Below are positions 8,910 through 18,103 of a stretch of 37,040 bases of DNA, piece by piece. The position numbers and the translations under genes were made by a program. Under the pieces are notes generated by a model, which was not told the DNA's origin, did not search any database, and worked only from the letters and a program-made list of their open reading frames with translations. Within the stretch, counting starts at the first letter, position 1, and each line of letters begins with the position of its first letter. The stretch comes from Halieaceae bacterium MED-G27 (GTDB lineage Bacteria; Pseudomonadota; Gammaproteobacteria; Pseudomonadales; Halieaceae): the NCBI GenBank assembly GCA_002456975.1, contig NTKA01000019.1:1-37040 (forward strand), in the 5' to 3' direction.

Positions 8910-9210
8910 CTCTGTATACCCAAACACTAGTCTGTCGGGCCATTAGCATCTGCTGACGTTGGCGAAGTTGATGTTGACTTTGACGTTAAATTTGCTCTTC
9001 TAGAGCATAGCGTGGCCGTAACACGTTGCTAATTCTATCGGCCAAATCTTGTTCAATTCTTGGCTAATTTGTCTCGTTTATCAGATTTGTCACTAAAGTC
9101 GGGTCTGTCTTGTCCATCTTGGTGGAATTCGCACAGTTACGTCACAAACGCTAGTGATAACTGGCGTCATTGCTCTATGTTTAAAGAGTAAGGCTAATCT
9201 CGTTGAGGCG
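8910..9210. other. Intergenic region without a recognisable gene
   Basis: About 300 bp between the fragment above and the 3' end of the cNMP-binding gene. Reading both strands I see only short frames with many stops and a weak TGGCC...GGCCA inverted repeat near 9013-9044. No terminator with a T-run was found. Confidence 0.4.
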
Positions 9211-10041
9211 CTACTTTTTTGCGAAACGGGCGCTTACATCGCTTTTAGTGATTGCTGCGGTTAACCCCCTCAAAACCCCCACGATACCCACGTTTTGTCG
9301 ACGAATAGCAGTCAGCGCCACAGTCGTATCAATCACCCACGCAGTGACAGATAATTTCCCTTCACAAAAGCTAAACTCCGTATCCAAAGGAGTCCCTGCT
9401 AAGCACTCTGCCAGACCAATTACCGCACCCTCCCCGAGCTCGAAACTTATACCTTTCCTGCGCGCCATCAGCCCCTTTTCCGCTACGACTAACGCTCTCT
9501 CTGATGCGATGTGATTCCGTATATCTAAGGTGCTACGCAAAGCGACCGATGGGTAGCTTCCATTGCGCAGAAATATCTCCAATAAATCCGACCTACAATT
9601 TGAGTCAGGGAGATGGCGGCCTGAATCGGCTAGTTTATCGCTGTCTTTTGCGGCGACTTCCGCAGAATTGCTCTGTTGCAACTGCATAGCTAAACCCGAA
9701 AAAATACTTTTTATGGATGGCAAGCCCCTGTCAAGCTCCTCTTGCATCCATTTCATTGATATTTCGAGACATTTGGTAATGGTAGTGGCCTTGGCAGAGG
9801 CTAGCCGACGGCCTGTACCCAAAAGTGCTAGCTCACCAAAAGAGCTGCCGGGAGAAAGCTTGGCCAAGATTTGGCGCCCGTTGTTTACCGATATTTCAAT
9901 TTCTCCTTCTTGGATAATGTAAAAATTATCCGCGGGGTCATTCTCTTCGAACAAGTATCGCTCGCAGGGAATCGAGACTTGCATCAACTTAGGATTTTGT
10001 TCCCAAGGGGATCGGCTGATCTCAAATATATTTTCCTCCAT
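9211..10041 (-). CDS. Cyclic-nucleotide-binding domain protein
   Basis: A cytoplasmic protein of 276 residues from the ATG at 10041, which has GGAG 6 nt upstream; a TTG at 10053 would add four residues but lacks that site. Residues about 20-120 form a cNMP-binding domain: FEENDPADNFYIIQEGEIEI, then the phosphate-binding cassette FGELALLGTGRRLASAKA with the conserved Glu and Arg of the CRP/PKA-R fold. A second, degenerate cNMP-like domain follows (ELGEGAVIGLAECLAGTP), without the ligand Arg. No helix-turn-helix is visible, so it is probably a signalling adaptor rather than a CRP-type transcription factor. It starts right at the end of the broken HD gene on the same strand, and two adenylate cyclases lie in this window, so cAMP is the likely ligand (inference). 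Confidence 0.8.
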   Translation of the reverse strand: MEENIFEISRSPWEQNPKLMQVSIPCERYLFEENDPADNFYIIQEGEIEISVNNGRQILAKLSPGSSFGELALLGTGRRLASAKATTITKCLEISMKWMQEELDRGLPSIKSIFSGLAMQLQQSNSAEVAAKDSDKLADSGRHLPDSNCRSDLLEIFLRNGSYPSVALRSTLDIRNHIASERALVVAEKGLMARRKGISFELGEGAVIGLAECLAGTPLDTEFSFCEGKLSVTAWVIDTTVALTAIRRQNVGIVGVLRGLTAAITKSDVSARFAKK

Positions 10042-10043
10042 AT

Positions 10044-10712
10044 TTAACTCCAATATGACCCCGCCTTTGAAAGGAACGTTCTAAGTTCCTCGTGGTTTTT
10101 CTTTTTTTGAACTCCACAGAGTTCACTGCCAACATCACTCTGCCAATCATGGCGCTCCATTAGCTTGGCCGTGATAGGGGTGAAATCCGCAAATTCGATG
10201 TCAAGCGCTGCAGACACGGCCCTAGTCTACGACCAAAAGACTTTTCTTCCAAGGTTAGATAAATCGGCGTCTAGTAAGAAAGGAGAAAGCCTAGTGCTAC
10301 TTACCTGCGCAGGTCCCTCCGCAATAAGTTTTGTATCTATTATCCTTTGCACTACTGTTTCAATTTCTTCCGCATTGTAGTGCTTAGAAAGCTTCATGAC
10401 GGTCTCTGTCATCTTGGCTCCAATTTACTCGTTGTCATTTCGATGGGTCATAAAACCTGCGTCATGACCCAGGGCAGCCAACGTAATAAGGCTGATGTCT
10501 CGATCATTAAGCCCGGCTTCATTCGCTAACTTTAATGACTCATTTATTACATCAATAGTATGAAAGTAGGAGTGATACCCTAACGTTGCATCTAAATTGT
10601 GTTTTAAGCGGGCATTTAACTCTGTCGCTGGCTGTGGCAGCAGACTTAGAGCTTTAGCTACTTGTTTTGGTACAACCGTTGGATAGGGGCCATCCCTAGA
10701 AAACTCCCTCAT
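10044..10712 (-). pseudogene. HD-domain phosphohydrolase frame with two nonsense codons
   Basis: One continuous 222-codon frame is interrupted in phase by TAA at codon 96 (10427-10425) and TAG at codon 162 (10229-10227). The translation carries HD-superfamily motifs: GYHSYFHTIDVI (metal His), ALGHDAGF (the HD pair), then after the TAA IGAKMTETVMKLSKHYNAEE, and LLDADLSNLGR (downstream metal Asp) before the TAG. Family members normally read N-E-x-I-G at the first stop, so sense codons probably mutated there. The final TAA sits just before the ATG of the cNMP-binding gene, with GGAG inside the last codons, so the two were translationally coupled. HD proteins of this type are often phosphodiesterases or nucleotide phosphohydrolases; substrate unknown. 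Confidence 0.75.
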
Positions 10713-11126
10713 ATTTTCATCCGCAATTCTATCATCGCACTCTAATTTGTATTAATTCAAAAAGCACTCTGCTGCTGCATTACCAAATCACCCGCACAAG
10801 CAAGGTGCCTGCCTGCAGTAAATTAATTTCTTCCATTGGACTCTGAAAGCGAAAATAGAGGCGCGTGTAATGAGTTAATGACGCCGATAGCATTTTGGGC
10901 TTTTAAAAAAGTCTAAGCTCTATAAAGAGATAGGAGATATAGGATGTTCGTTTCGGCTACCATCGATTACTTGATGTGCTTGGTCTCTACACTCTAAACA
11001 AGTAGTTTTTCTTGCAGGTACTTACCCTGGAAAATTATGAGTGCGGTTTTCTTGCATTGACAGATTAGTGTATTCAATTTGAGATACAGGCCTCCATCCC
11101 CAAGTTGATTCCTATGGCGAATTAGT
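10713..11126. other. Divergent intergenic region between HD and bestrophin genes
   Basis: About 410 bp holding the promoters for both directions. A 17-codon frame at 10943-10996 (MFVSATIDYLMC...) follows AGGAGATATAGG, which resembles the ribosome site of the gene at 20645 (AGGAGATATAGAA); it may be a leader peptide or the remnant of a gene. No terminator seen. Confidence 0.35.
11057..11085 (+). promoter_or_regulatory. Candidate sigma-70 promoter for the bestrophin gene
   Basis: A perfect TTGACA at 11057-11062 is followed after 17 nt by TGAGAT, a poor -10 match (3 of 6). It lies 42 nt before the ATG. Supported only by the -35 box and its position. Confidence 0.3.
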
Positions 11127-12062
11127 ATGATAGTGCGACGACATCTTAGGCTTGATAAAACTCTAAAGTTTTCATGGAAAAATATTCTGTTTAGTAGCAT
11201 ATGCGGCGGTATAGCCTGCATTGGGCACTATTATTTAGATACAAACTCTATTTTCATTCCTCCAGCTGTTGTGGCGATTCTGGGTACTGCTTTAGCCGTG
11301 CTATTGGGCTTCCGAAACTCAGCCGGCTACGAACGATGGTGGGAAGCCAGAGAGATCTGGGGAGGTATTGCGAGTGAGAGCAGGACCTTTACCCGCCAAG
11401 CCATGACTATTGTTGATCCGAAGAACTATTCTGACGAACTCTGGGAAGTTGCCGCCTCAGCAGTAAAGCAACAGCTGGCTTGGGTGAATGCGATGAGACT
11501 TCAGTTAAGGGGTATTACCGATACCGGCATATGGATCGAGGACGTGGGCCAGCATCTGCCTGAATCTGACTTTGAAATGTTGCTCAGCAAAGAGAACAGA
11601 GTAACTCATATAGGTATGATCAACGGTAATACAATCAAAGAGCTACAAGCCCACGATAGTATGGACATTTTCAGTTATATCCAAATGGATGACACCATCA
11701 CGCGACTTACCGATTTACAAGGCAGGGCAGAAAAAATAAAGAATACACCTTTACCTAGACCCTATGACTACTACACTTTGGCGTTCTTGGGCTTGTTTAC
11801 ATTGCTTTTTCCGTTTGCCTTCATCGAGGATTTCACCGCGGTCGGAGTGCCCTGGGGTATTGCACCCGTTACGGTTGTGGTTAGCTGGTTTTTTTATCAG
11901 CTCTACGCTTTTGGCTACGCCCTCTCTAATCCTTTTGAACACTTTGAGACAGATGTTCCTCTCGATGCGATTTGTCGGGAAATCGAAATTGATTTAAAGG
12001 AGGTTATTTCCGAAGACAGTATTCCAGCTAAATTGCAGGCCGTTGACGGAGTTTTGACCTAA
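11127..12062 (+). CDS. Bestrophin-like (UPF0187/YneE family) channel protein
   Basis: The 311-residue inner-membrane protein carries the bestrophin signature GFRNSAGYERWWEAREIWGG near residues 61-80. It has N-terminal membrane segments (about 18-35 and 44-62) and a C-terminal hydrophobic pair (about 211-235 and 240-262) followed by NPFEHFETDVPLDAICREIE, also a family hallmark. Bacterial bestrophin homologues form pentameric ion channels; ion selectivity cannot be read here. Length agrees with the family. It is followed after 50 bp by the CHASE2 cyclase on the same strand, so co-transcription is plausible, although there is no overlap and no clear functional link. Confidence 0.85.
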   Translation: MIVRRHLRLDKTLKFSWKNILFSSICGGIACIGHYYLDTNSIFIPPAVVAILGTALAVLLGFRNSAGYERWWEAREIWGGIASESRTFTRQAMTIVDPKNYSDELWEVAASAVKQQLAWVNAMRLQLRGITDTGIWIEDVGQHLPESDFEMLLSKENRVTHIGMINGNTIKELQAHDSMDIFSYIQMDDTITRLTDLQGRAEKIKNTPLPRPYDYYTLAFLGLFTLLFPFAFIEDFTAVGVPWGIAPVTVVVSWFFYQLYAFGYALSNPFEHFETDVPLDAICREIEIDLKEVISEDSIPAKLQAVDGVLT

Positions 12063-12112
12063 ATAATGATCGAATTTGCCGGTAGGAAATTCCTATATTG
12101 TGAACTGCTCGA

Positions 12113-14098
12113 ATGATGGCCTCCGTAAAGAGTTTGACATACCTACTTACTGGCCGTCGCGGATCATTCGCCTTGGCAGTTGTAATTTTCCTACTCTCGA
12201 TTTTCGTTATGAGATCCCCTTTGGATCGATTTTCTATTGATCTCCTACACCTCTTCACACCTCCATTTTCGGAGGGTGATGATGTCGTGGTGATAGCTAT
12301 TGATGAGGCAACACTGCAGGCTGTCGAAGATCCTTGGCCTTGGCCTCGACAATACTATGGCGCAATGCTTAATCGCTTAAATGAGCTGGGGGTAACAGCG
12401 GTCGGATTTGATATCCAGTTTGTCGATGAGATGAGCCACGAGGGTGACACCTATTTTGCAAACGCTATTGCCCACTCAAAGAGGGTTGTCCTTGGAAGTG
12501 ATATGGTTGAGAGATCAACTGAATACTTCACGGGCGTGATAGTCATGGAGCCCATATCACAATTAACAGAAGCTGGCGCTATCTCTGGGTCGGTCGGTTT
12601 GGATCCTGACATTGATGGAATTGTCAGGGAGCCCCCTGATTATAGTCCAAGTTTTTTTGGCCAGTTGGCTGGAAGTAGAGCGGTCCTAACGCAAAGGAAT
12701 AAGGACTTTATAAAATATCGCCCACTGGGCTCTTCATTAAAAAAGATTAGTGCTTTACAGCTGCTTATAGAGGGCGGCGTTCGCTCTGAAGACCTGACTG
12801 GTAAATTCGCAGTCATAGGGTGGGATACCAAGGCTGTAGTAGATGCAAATAATGGTCAGGTTGACAGGTTTAGAACCCCTTTGAGTCGATTTGGAGGTGG
12901 AACACTTGCCGGTGTGGAGGTTCACGCAACCTTGCTTCGAAATGCGTTGAGAAACGATTGGGTTAGTTCACTACCACCTGTAGCTAATATGGCGTTATGG
13001 CTTCTGGCAATCTCTATATCTTTTCTGGTGATAAGTGTCAGTTCGATATCGCGGGTAGCTCTGTACTTTTTTCTTTTACAGCTCGGGAGCTTTGGCCTGA
13101 GTTTGGGGCTTTGGTCAAAGGGGTTGTTTTTCAACGCTCTTGTTATTACCCCGGTATTAATGGGTATGGTCGCATATGCAGTGGTTAATGACCTCTTTAC
13201 GGTCGGACGGCAAAAGCGCGAGCTCAGAAAGGCCTTCGATCAGTACTTGTCACCGGACATGATTGAGAAGCTCGTAGAGGACCCCGAGAAACTAAAAATG
13301 GGGGGGGAGTCTCGAGAGATGACGATAATGTTCTGCGATATTCGTGGCTTCACCTCAATTTCCGAACGATTTAAAAATGAGCCGGACAAGCTGGCTGACA
13401 TCATAAATCGATTATTGACGGCACTGACCAGGGAAATATTGGATACCGGTGGAACAGTGGATAAGTATATGGGTGATTGCATAATGGCCTTTTGGAATGC
13501 TCCGTTGGAACAGCACGATCATGCATCCAGAGCCGCAAGGACTGCTCTCAACATGATGGGTGCATTGGAGCGGTCAAATGAGGCTTTAATTGCTGAAGGC
13601 TTAATTACCGCGCCTTTGAGGGTCGGTATCGGTCTGGGCACTGGCTATGTCGTCGTCGGAAACATGGGTTCTACTCAGCGATTTGACTACACGGTGCTTG
13701 GTGACACTGTGAACACGGCGTCTCGCTTGGAAGGGCTGACCAAGCAACTGGGCGCAAGCATATTGTTAGCCCAGCCAACGATCGACAAGTTGACGTCAGA
13801 TTTACTTTCCCACTCAATAGAGCTCGATTTGGTTCGCCTCAAAGGGCAGCAGTCGGCTGTTTGTGTCCACGGACTTTTTAACACTCCCATAAGCAAAGAG
13901 GAGCGCGCCCGAATAGCCAAATTCCTGAAGTCATACAGGAGTGGCAAGTTTCTTCAAGCCAGAGCGACGCTTGAGGAGATTCGAGACGCAGCTCCGCGCT
14001 TCAGTCCGTATGCAGACGCTCTTAGTTCGAGGCTAGGAACGCAAATAACATTACCTCAACATCAGTGGACCGGTGTTTTTGATTTGAGTACAAAATAA
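12113..14098 (+). CDS. CHASE2-domain class III adenylate cyclase
   Basis: The 661-residue membrane protein has one N-terminal membrane segment (about 17-35), an extracytoplasmic CHASE2 sensor (about 40-275, with VVVIAIDEATLQ, WPWPRQYYGAMLNRLNELG, AVGFDIQF), three membrane segments (about 286-360) and a C-terminal cyclase domain. Catalytic residues are intact: metal Asp409 (FCDIRGFTS) and Asp455 (DKYMGD), purine-specifying Lys451 and Thr527 (FDYTVLGD), Asn534 and Arg538 (TVNTASRLE). The Lys/Thr pair is typical of class IIIb adenylate cyclases, so ATP is the likely substrate. A C-terminal helical tail (about 585-661) looks TPR-like. It converges with the FecR/TPR/barrel gene only 16 bp away; CHASE2 cyclases and FecR-domain genes are, to my knowledge, frequent neighbours, so an envelope cue may drive cAMP synthesis. 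Confidence 0.9.
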   Translation: MMASVKSLTYLLTGRRGSFALAVVIFLLSIFVMRSPLDRFSIDLLHLFTPPFSEGDDVVVIAIDEATLQAVEDPWPWPRQYYGAMLNRLNELGVTAVGFDIQFVDEMSHEGDTYFANAIAHSKRVVLGSDMVERSTEYFTGVIVMEPISQLTEAGAISGSVGLDPDIDGIVREPPDYSPSFFGQLAGSRAVLTQRNKDFIKYRPLGSSLKKISALQLLIEGGVRSEDLTGKFAVIGWDTKAVVDANNGQVDRFRTPLSRFGGGTLAGVEVHATLLRNALRNDWVSSLPPVANMALWLLAISISFLVISVSSISRVALYFFLLQLGSFGLSLGLWSKGLFFNALVITPVLMGMVAYAVVNDLFTVGRQKRELRKAFDQYLSPDMIEKLVEDPEKLKMGGESREMTIMFCDIRGFTSISERFKNEPDKLADIINRLLTALTREILDTGGTVDKYMGDCIMAFWNAPLEQHDHASRAARTALNMMGALERSNEALIAEGLITAPLRVGIGLGTGYVVVGNMGSTQRFDYTVLGDTVNTASRLEGLTKQLGASILLAQPTIDKLTSDLLSHSIELDLVRLKGQQSAVCVHGLFNTPISKEERARIAKFLKSYRSGKFLQARATLEEIRDAAPRFSPYADALSSRLGTQITLPQHQWTGVFDLSTK

Positions 14099-14114
14099 GC
14101 GTGGCCCAGAGGCG

Positions 14115-17100
14115 TCATAGGTAGCCTTGCAGGCCAATTGAAAAAAATGAGCTACCTCTTTTTGATGACTGCGCATTGAGGTTTATGTCCAATCTACTGC
14201 CGAAACGGCGTTGTAACTGTACGAAAAATGTTATGTCTGATTCATTGTTATCATACCGATAGTCGATTAACCGTGTTGAGAGCATACCCCGTTTAATTGG
14301 GATCGAAATGCCGAGATGGGTAGCCATTTTGGGCACTGACGTATCCATCGTTGGTGCATCTTTACCCGAGAGGGACCAACCAGTAACCCCTCCAGACGTT
14401 GAGAATCCGCCCACTAGGGACTTTTCAACAGTCAAGCTCGAACTGCTGAGCGATAGTTGTTCGAAGCCTCTATCTGGGTAGAGTAGCTGATAATGTAAAG
14501 GGCTTCGGTAGCGATCCAGTGCAACTCTCCTGATTTGTCGCGCTGATTGTTGTTCAGCAAAATAATCAATGAAGATAGGGTTATTCTGCAAATCAGCGCT
14601 GGTATGTTCTGCGGTTACAGAAAAGTACTGTGAAAGTTTGTGCGCTGCTCGAACCGAAATTTGTTCGGTGATGCCGTCAGGATGCAGCCAATCGTATAAT
14701 GGAGTAATTCCCGCAATTCTCGTGGGGCTGACGCTCGCGTCCACTAGTGGCCTTCTGTCTCGGACAGCCGCTAGCTGAAGTGATGTTAGGCCGTTGCCAG
14801 ATGCCCAATAGAGGCCAGCACCGCCTAGGCTTTCAGTTTTTTTTACGCTACCGGAGAGAGCGTTGATGTTATCTATTGAATAAACGTCCGGAAATGGACC
14901 CCCGTACTCGGTAATCAAGTTATCATTGAAAGCTCGATGGGTGCTAACCAACTTTGCGAACAGGTCTATCTCAACGCCAAGCCTTGCAGTCCACATACCT
15001 CGTAAAGAAAAAAATTGATCAGACTGCTCCAGTTGCTCAACCAGATCGTCGCGAAGAATTGGATCACCAAAGTCTAAATCCTCATAGCAGTGCAACTGTT
15101 CTTTATGGAAGAATCCGATTTGGCTGATGTTCTTGATTGCGTGATAACCACCATCAACCAGAAGAGACTCGTTATCGCTGAGCTCAATTACTGAACTGAA
15201 CTCAACACTGTCTCCGTCTGCTCGTCTGTCTACTTCGTCACTACAGTTGGCAGTGAAATCTGGGGAAATCCCAAAAAACGGATTTGCTGGTTCCTCGGCT
15301 GGCGCTCTTGAGATTAAGTCACTTGCTTGCGCTGCTGCGTAAATAATCGTTGTTACGTCATCTGAAGTATTTGTATAGCTCACGCTTAAACGATTTTCGT
15401 CAAGATCTGTTGTTTGAGTGCTTACGTCAGCTCTAAAGGGTGAGACCGTTGCATAGAGGCTTATGTCATGACCGTATTTGGGCCTCCAACCCACTGCAGC
15501 GATGACCGTGCGGTCAGAGTATGTGATATTTCGCCGATCAGGATCAGAGATCTCTTGGTCAAAGCTTCCACCCTCCAGTAACCAAGATATTTCTCCAAGG
15601 TAAGAGTGTTGATATCCGTTTAAACCAGTGCTTGAGTAGCGCCCAATAGTTTCGTCTACCCGCGAATATTCGGCGCTGACAACTCCTCGTATGCCATTTC
15701 GTGATACGCCGTCTGGGAAATCTCTTCTGACGCCCAAGATTTGCGAGTCTAGAGACAAACCGCGCATCAATTGACTCGTGGAATAGAAATCACTATGCGA
15801 TACGGAGGCCTCGTAGACATGACTCGCTGGATCCCGAGCCTTGAATTGATGTTGAGAGGCGGTTATCGCTAATTGGGGGAGACCAATCTCATAATAGCGT
15901 CGCCCGACATTGAGACCGCCGGTTTGATCAGTAGCAAACTCAGTGGCACTGCGTTCGACGACTCTTTTTCGAACCGCTTTTTCTGCCTCCAGCTGACTGT
16001 TATTAAAATCAAACTCTGCGGCAAATAGCTTGGCCGCAAGTAGATTGGGAATAGGATCCAATGGATCCAGGCGTTCCGCATCGGCAAATCTTCTGATCGC
16101 GAGCTGGGTCTCCCTTCGATGCAGATGGCCTATGCCTTGATAAAGTTGCGCTCTTGAAAAATTCGTATCGATTGCAGTTGCTTCCAAAGCCGCTAATAAC
16201 GCATCGTCCGTAGCATTAAGTTTTAGTTTCAGAAGGCTATCCGCAAGAGCTAGATCTGCGGTAGTTTGATGGGGCGACGTTTTGTGAGAACTGATTGCAG
16301 ACCGTGCCTTTTGTACTTGTCCCGTCATTACATAATAGCGGGAGACCAAAGAAATATACTCCTGACTCGGCTCGGCTATGTCACTTGCAGCGTTCAGATA
16401 TTTATGAGCTCTGTTGAATTTCCCTCTGAGCAGTTCCACATTGGCTGATGCTAAGTAAATATCAACTAGTGACGGGGCTTCTCTTATACCAACGTTCAGT
16501 AAGTCGCGGGCCTTTGCCAGTTCTCCCACAGCAGTTTCTATTGATCCAAGCAAGAGCCAGTAGTAACCCTCGTTGACAATTTCATCCCCAGCTTCAAAAA
16601 GGATTCTTTTGGCATCTTTAAAGCGTCCCTGCGTCAGCAGATGCTTTGCGGCAACCCAATGCCTAGCTTTCGCGTCCGATTGCTCAATTAGCTTCTTGGC
16701 ACGTGTCTCATCCCCGAGGCCAATTGCGATTTCGGCCTGAAATAGTTCAAACCATGCTATCCAGTCCGCCGTTGTGACTGGAAACATTCGTTCTTTATTT
16801 CGATCTGTCCATTTAGTGATGATTTGACGGAGCTTGGTGCTAAAAATGGAACTGGCAAAATTTGTGTTGTCAGATTCGTAAGTGCGAATTAATTCTCTCG
16901 CCCAGTCGGGAGCATCCCCTCTTGGTAGGTATGCCAGTGGCTGAGCCTTGTAATGGTATATAAACTGTCTCGCCTCGTTAGAGCTGATTACCGAGCTTAT
17001 GGTTAGGTTTCCGGTGACGGCATCTACGCTCGCCACCTGCCCGGTTTCGATCAGAGCGGTTTTCTTTGTTGTTTTGATTTCGACAGTTCCTGCCAGCACG

Positions 17101-17552
17101 GCGAGGGATCCTATTCCGCTCTCATCCACTTGCGCAATCCATTCAGTTCCTCGTACTGCTGCGGTTGCTCCCGGAATCCTTATTTTTAGATCTACCTCAA
17201 CTCGATTTGTGCGTGACCATACCTTACCGCTCGAGATATTGAGTGCGATAGTGTTATTTTGCTTGAGATCGGTAGGGCCGATTAGCTTGATCTTTGTGTT
17301 AGGACCGATCTTAGTTTGAGTGGAGTCTGGAAGAAGCAATGTTGCCATCCCGATCCTGTCCGTTTTTAGCCAGTCCTGTGGTTCTAGGATTGTTGCTGCA
17401 GCGGTCTTACTCCAGCTCTGCCCGTCTTGGGACTCACTAACGTTACCCTCAACTGAAATTACTTCGAAATTGCCGACAGCTTTGGCTTCTGTGGCTGATG
17501 GTTCCCAAAGGAATAGTGCGAGTGCAAATAAGCTGATAAGTTGACGACGCAT
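14115..17552 (-). CDS. FecR-domain / TPR / outer-membrane beta-barrel protein
   Basis: The 1145-residue protein has a signal peptide (about 1-23), then a FecR domain (about 30-190: GMATLLLPDSTQTKIGPNTK, ISSGKVWSRT, IPGATAAVRGTEW, LAVLAGTVEI). A TPR region follows (about 280-560, with paired-helix repeats such as YWLLLGSIETAVGELAKARD). The remainder (about 580-1145) is rich in alternating hydrophobic/aromatic strands and ends FFSIGLQGYL, consistent with an outer-membrane barrel. The FecR domain would face the periplasm. The ATG at 17552 lies 6 nt after the stop of the Cys-rich gene, so they share an operon. FecR-type domains usually relay envelope signals; the convergent CHASE2 cyclase is a plausible partner. 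The barrel assignment is by composition and C-terminus only. Confidence 0.8.
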   Translation of the reverse strand: MRRQLISLFALALFLWEPSATEAKAVGNFEVISVEGNVSESQDGQSWSKTAAATILEPQDWLKTDRIGMATLLLPDSTQTKIGPNTKIKLIGPTDLKQNNTIALNISSGKVWSRTNRVEVDLKIRIPGATAAVRGTEWIAQVDESGIGSLAVLAGTVEIKTTKKTALIETGQVASVDAVTGNLTISSVISSNEARQFIYHYKAQPLAYLPRGDAPDWARELIRTYESDNTNFASSIFSTKLRQIITKWTDRNKERMFPVTTADWIAWFELFQAEIAIGLGDETRAKKLIEQSDAKARHWVAAKHLLTQGRFKDAKRILFEAGDEIVNEGYYWLLLGSIETAVGELAKARDLLNVGIREAPSLVDIYLASANVELLRGKFNRAHKYLNAASDIAEPSQEYISLVSRYYVMTGQVQKARSAISSHKTSPHQTTADLALADSLLKLKLNATDDALLAALEATAIDTNFSRAQLYQGIGHLHRRETQLAIRRFADAERLDPLDPIPNLLAAKLFAAEFDFNNSQLEAEKAVRKRVVERSATEFATDQTGGLNVGRRYYEIGLPQLAITASQHQFKARDPASHVYEASVSHSDFYSTSQLMRGLSLDSQILGVRRDFPDGVSRNGIRGVVSAEYSRVDETIGRYSSTGLNGYQHSYLGEISWLLEGGSFDQEISDPDRRNITYSDRTVIAAVGWRPKYGHDISLYATVSPFRADVSTQTTDLDENRLSVSYTNTSDDVTTIIYAAAQASDLISRAPAEEPANPFFGISPDFTANCSDEVDRRADGDSVEFSSVIELSDNESLLVDGGYHAIKNISQIGFFHKEQLHCYEDLDFGDPILRDDLVEQLEQSDQFFSLRGMWTARLGVEIDLFAKLVSTHRAFNDNLITEYGGPFPDVYSIDNINALSGSVKKTESLGGAGLYWASGNGLTSLQLAAVRDRRPLVDASVSPTRIAGITPLYDWLHPDGITEQISVRAAHKLSQYFSVTAEHTSADLQNNPIFIDYFAEQQSARQIRRVALDRYRSPLHYQLLYPDRGFEQLSLSSSSLTVEKSLVGGFSTSGGVTGWSLSGKDAPTMDTSVPKMATHLGISIPIKRGMLSTRLIDYRYDNNESDITFFVQLQRRFGSRLDINLNAQSSKRGSSFFSIGLQGYL

Positions 17553-17558
17553 TACAAC

Positions 17559-18011
17559 TTATTTTTTCCCCGTAAAGATTGCACATGAGCCTTTTGCACT
17601 ATTGGCTTTCGCGCCCCCGCTTAAAAGCGCTTTTTCAAAACTTAGTGTCGCCTGCTTACAGCGATTATTGGAACGTAAACGACCACAAGACTGGTCAATT
17701 TTCTTCCTTAGCGAGGAGTTTTTGGCCTCTTTTCCCAAGCACTCGCTAACGCACGCTTTTTGAGGTCCGCCGCTTTGTGTCGCGCAACTTTTTCTGCAAG
17801 TCAGTGCAGTGTTTACAGAGCTGGCAACTTTTTGGACACACCCCTGATAACTGGAACACTCGCCTCTAAACGTTCGGTATGCTTTGACTAGCCTGGCATT
17901 CTTTGTGGCACTTATGTCTGCAGCGCACAATCTACTATCGGCGACGGATAGCATCGGGGTTGTGAGGAGTAACACGGCTAGTAAATAAACAGCTTGATTT
18001 TTGAAATACAC
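17559..18011 (-). CDS. Secreted cysteine-rich protein of unknown function
   Basis: A 150-residue protein starting at GTG 18011, with GGAG 6 nt upstream. The signal peptide runs to about residue 25 (LLTTPMLSVADS). The mature part has ten Cys (LC, EC, GC, TC, SC, AC, EC, SC, RC, SC), an even number suiting five periplasmic disulfides, and many Lys/Arg. I recognise no family. Its stop is 6 nt from the FecR/TPR/barrel start, so the two are almost certainly co-expressed, and a role as partner or chaperone of that envelope protein is an inference. Confidence 0.7.
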   Translation of the reverse strand: MYFKNQAVYLLAVLLLTTPMLSVADSRLCAADISATKNARLVKAYRTFRGECSSYQGCVQKVASSVNTALTCRKSCATQSGGPQKACVSECLGKEAKNSSLRKKIDQSCGRLRSNNRCKQATLSFEKALLSGGAKANSAKGSCAIFTGKK

Positions 18012-18103
18012 TTTTCTCTCCTGCAGGTCGCGGTTAATTCCTTAACCGTAGTAAGTATCGGTGGGGTTTCCTCAGACTTAATTAGATTTTGTAGCATCTC
18101 CCA

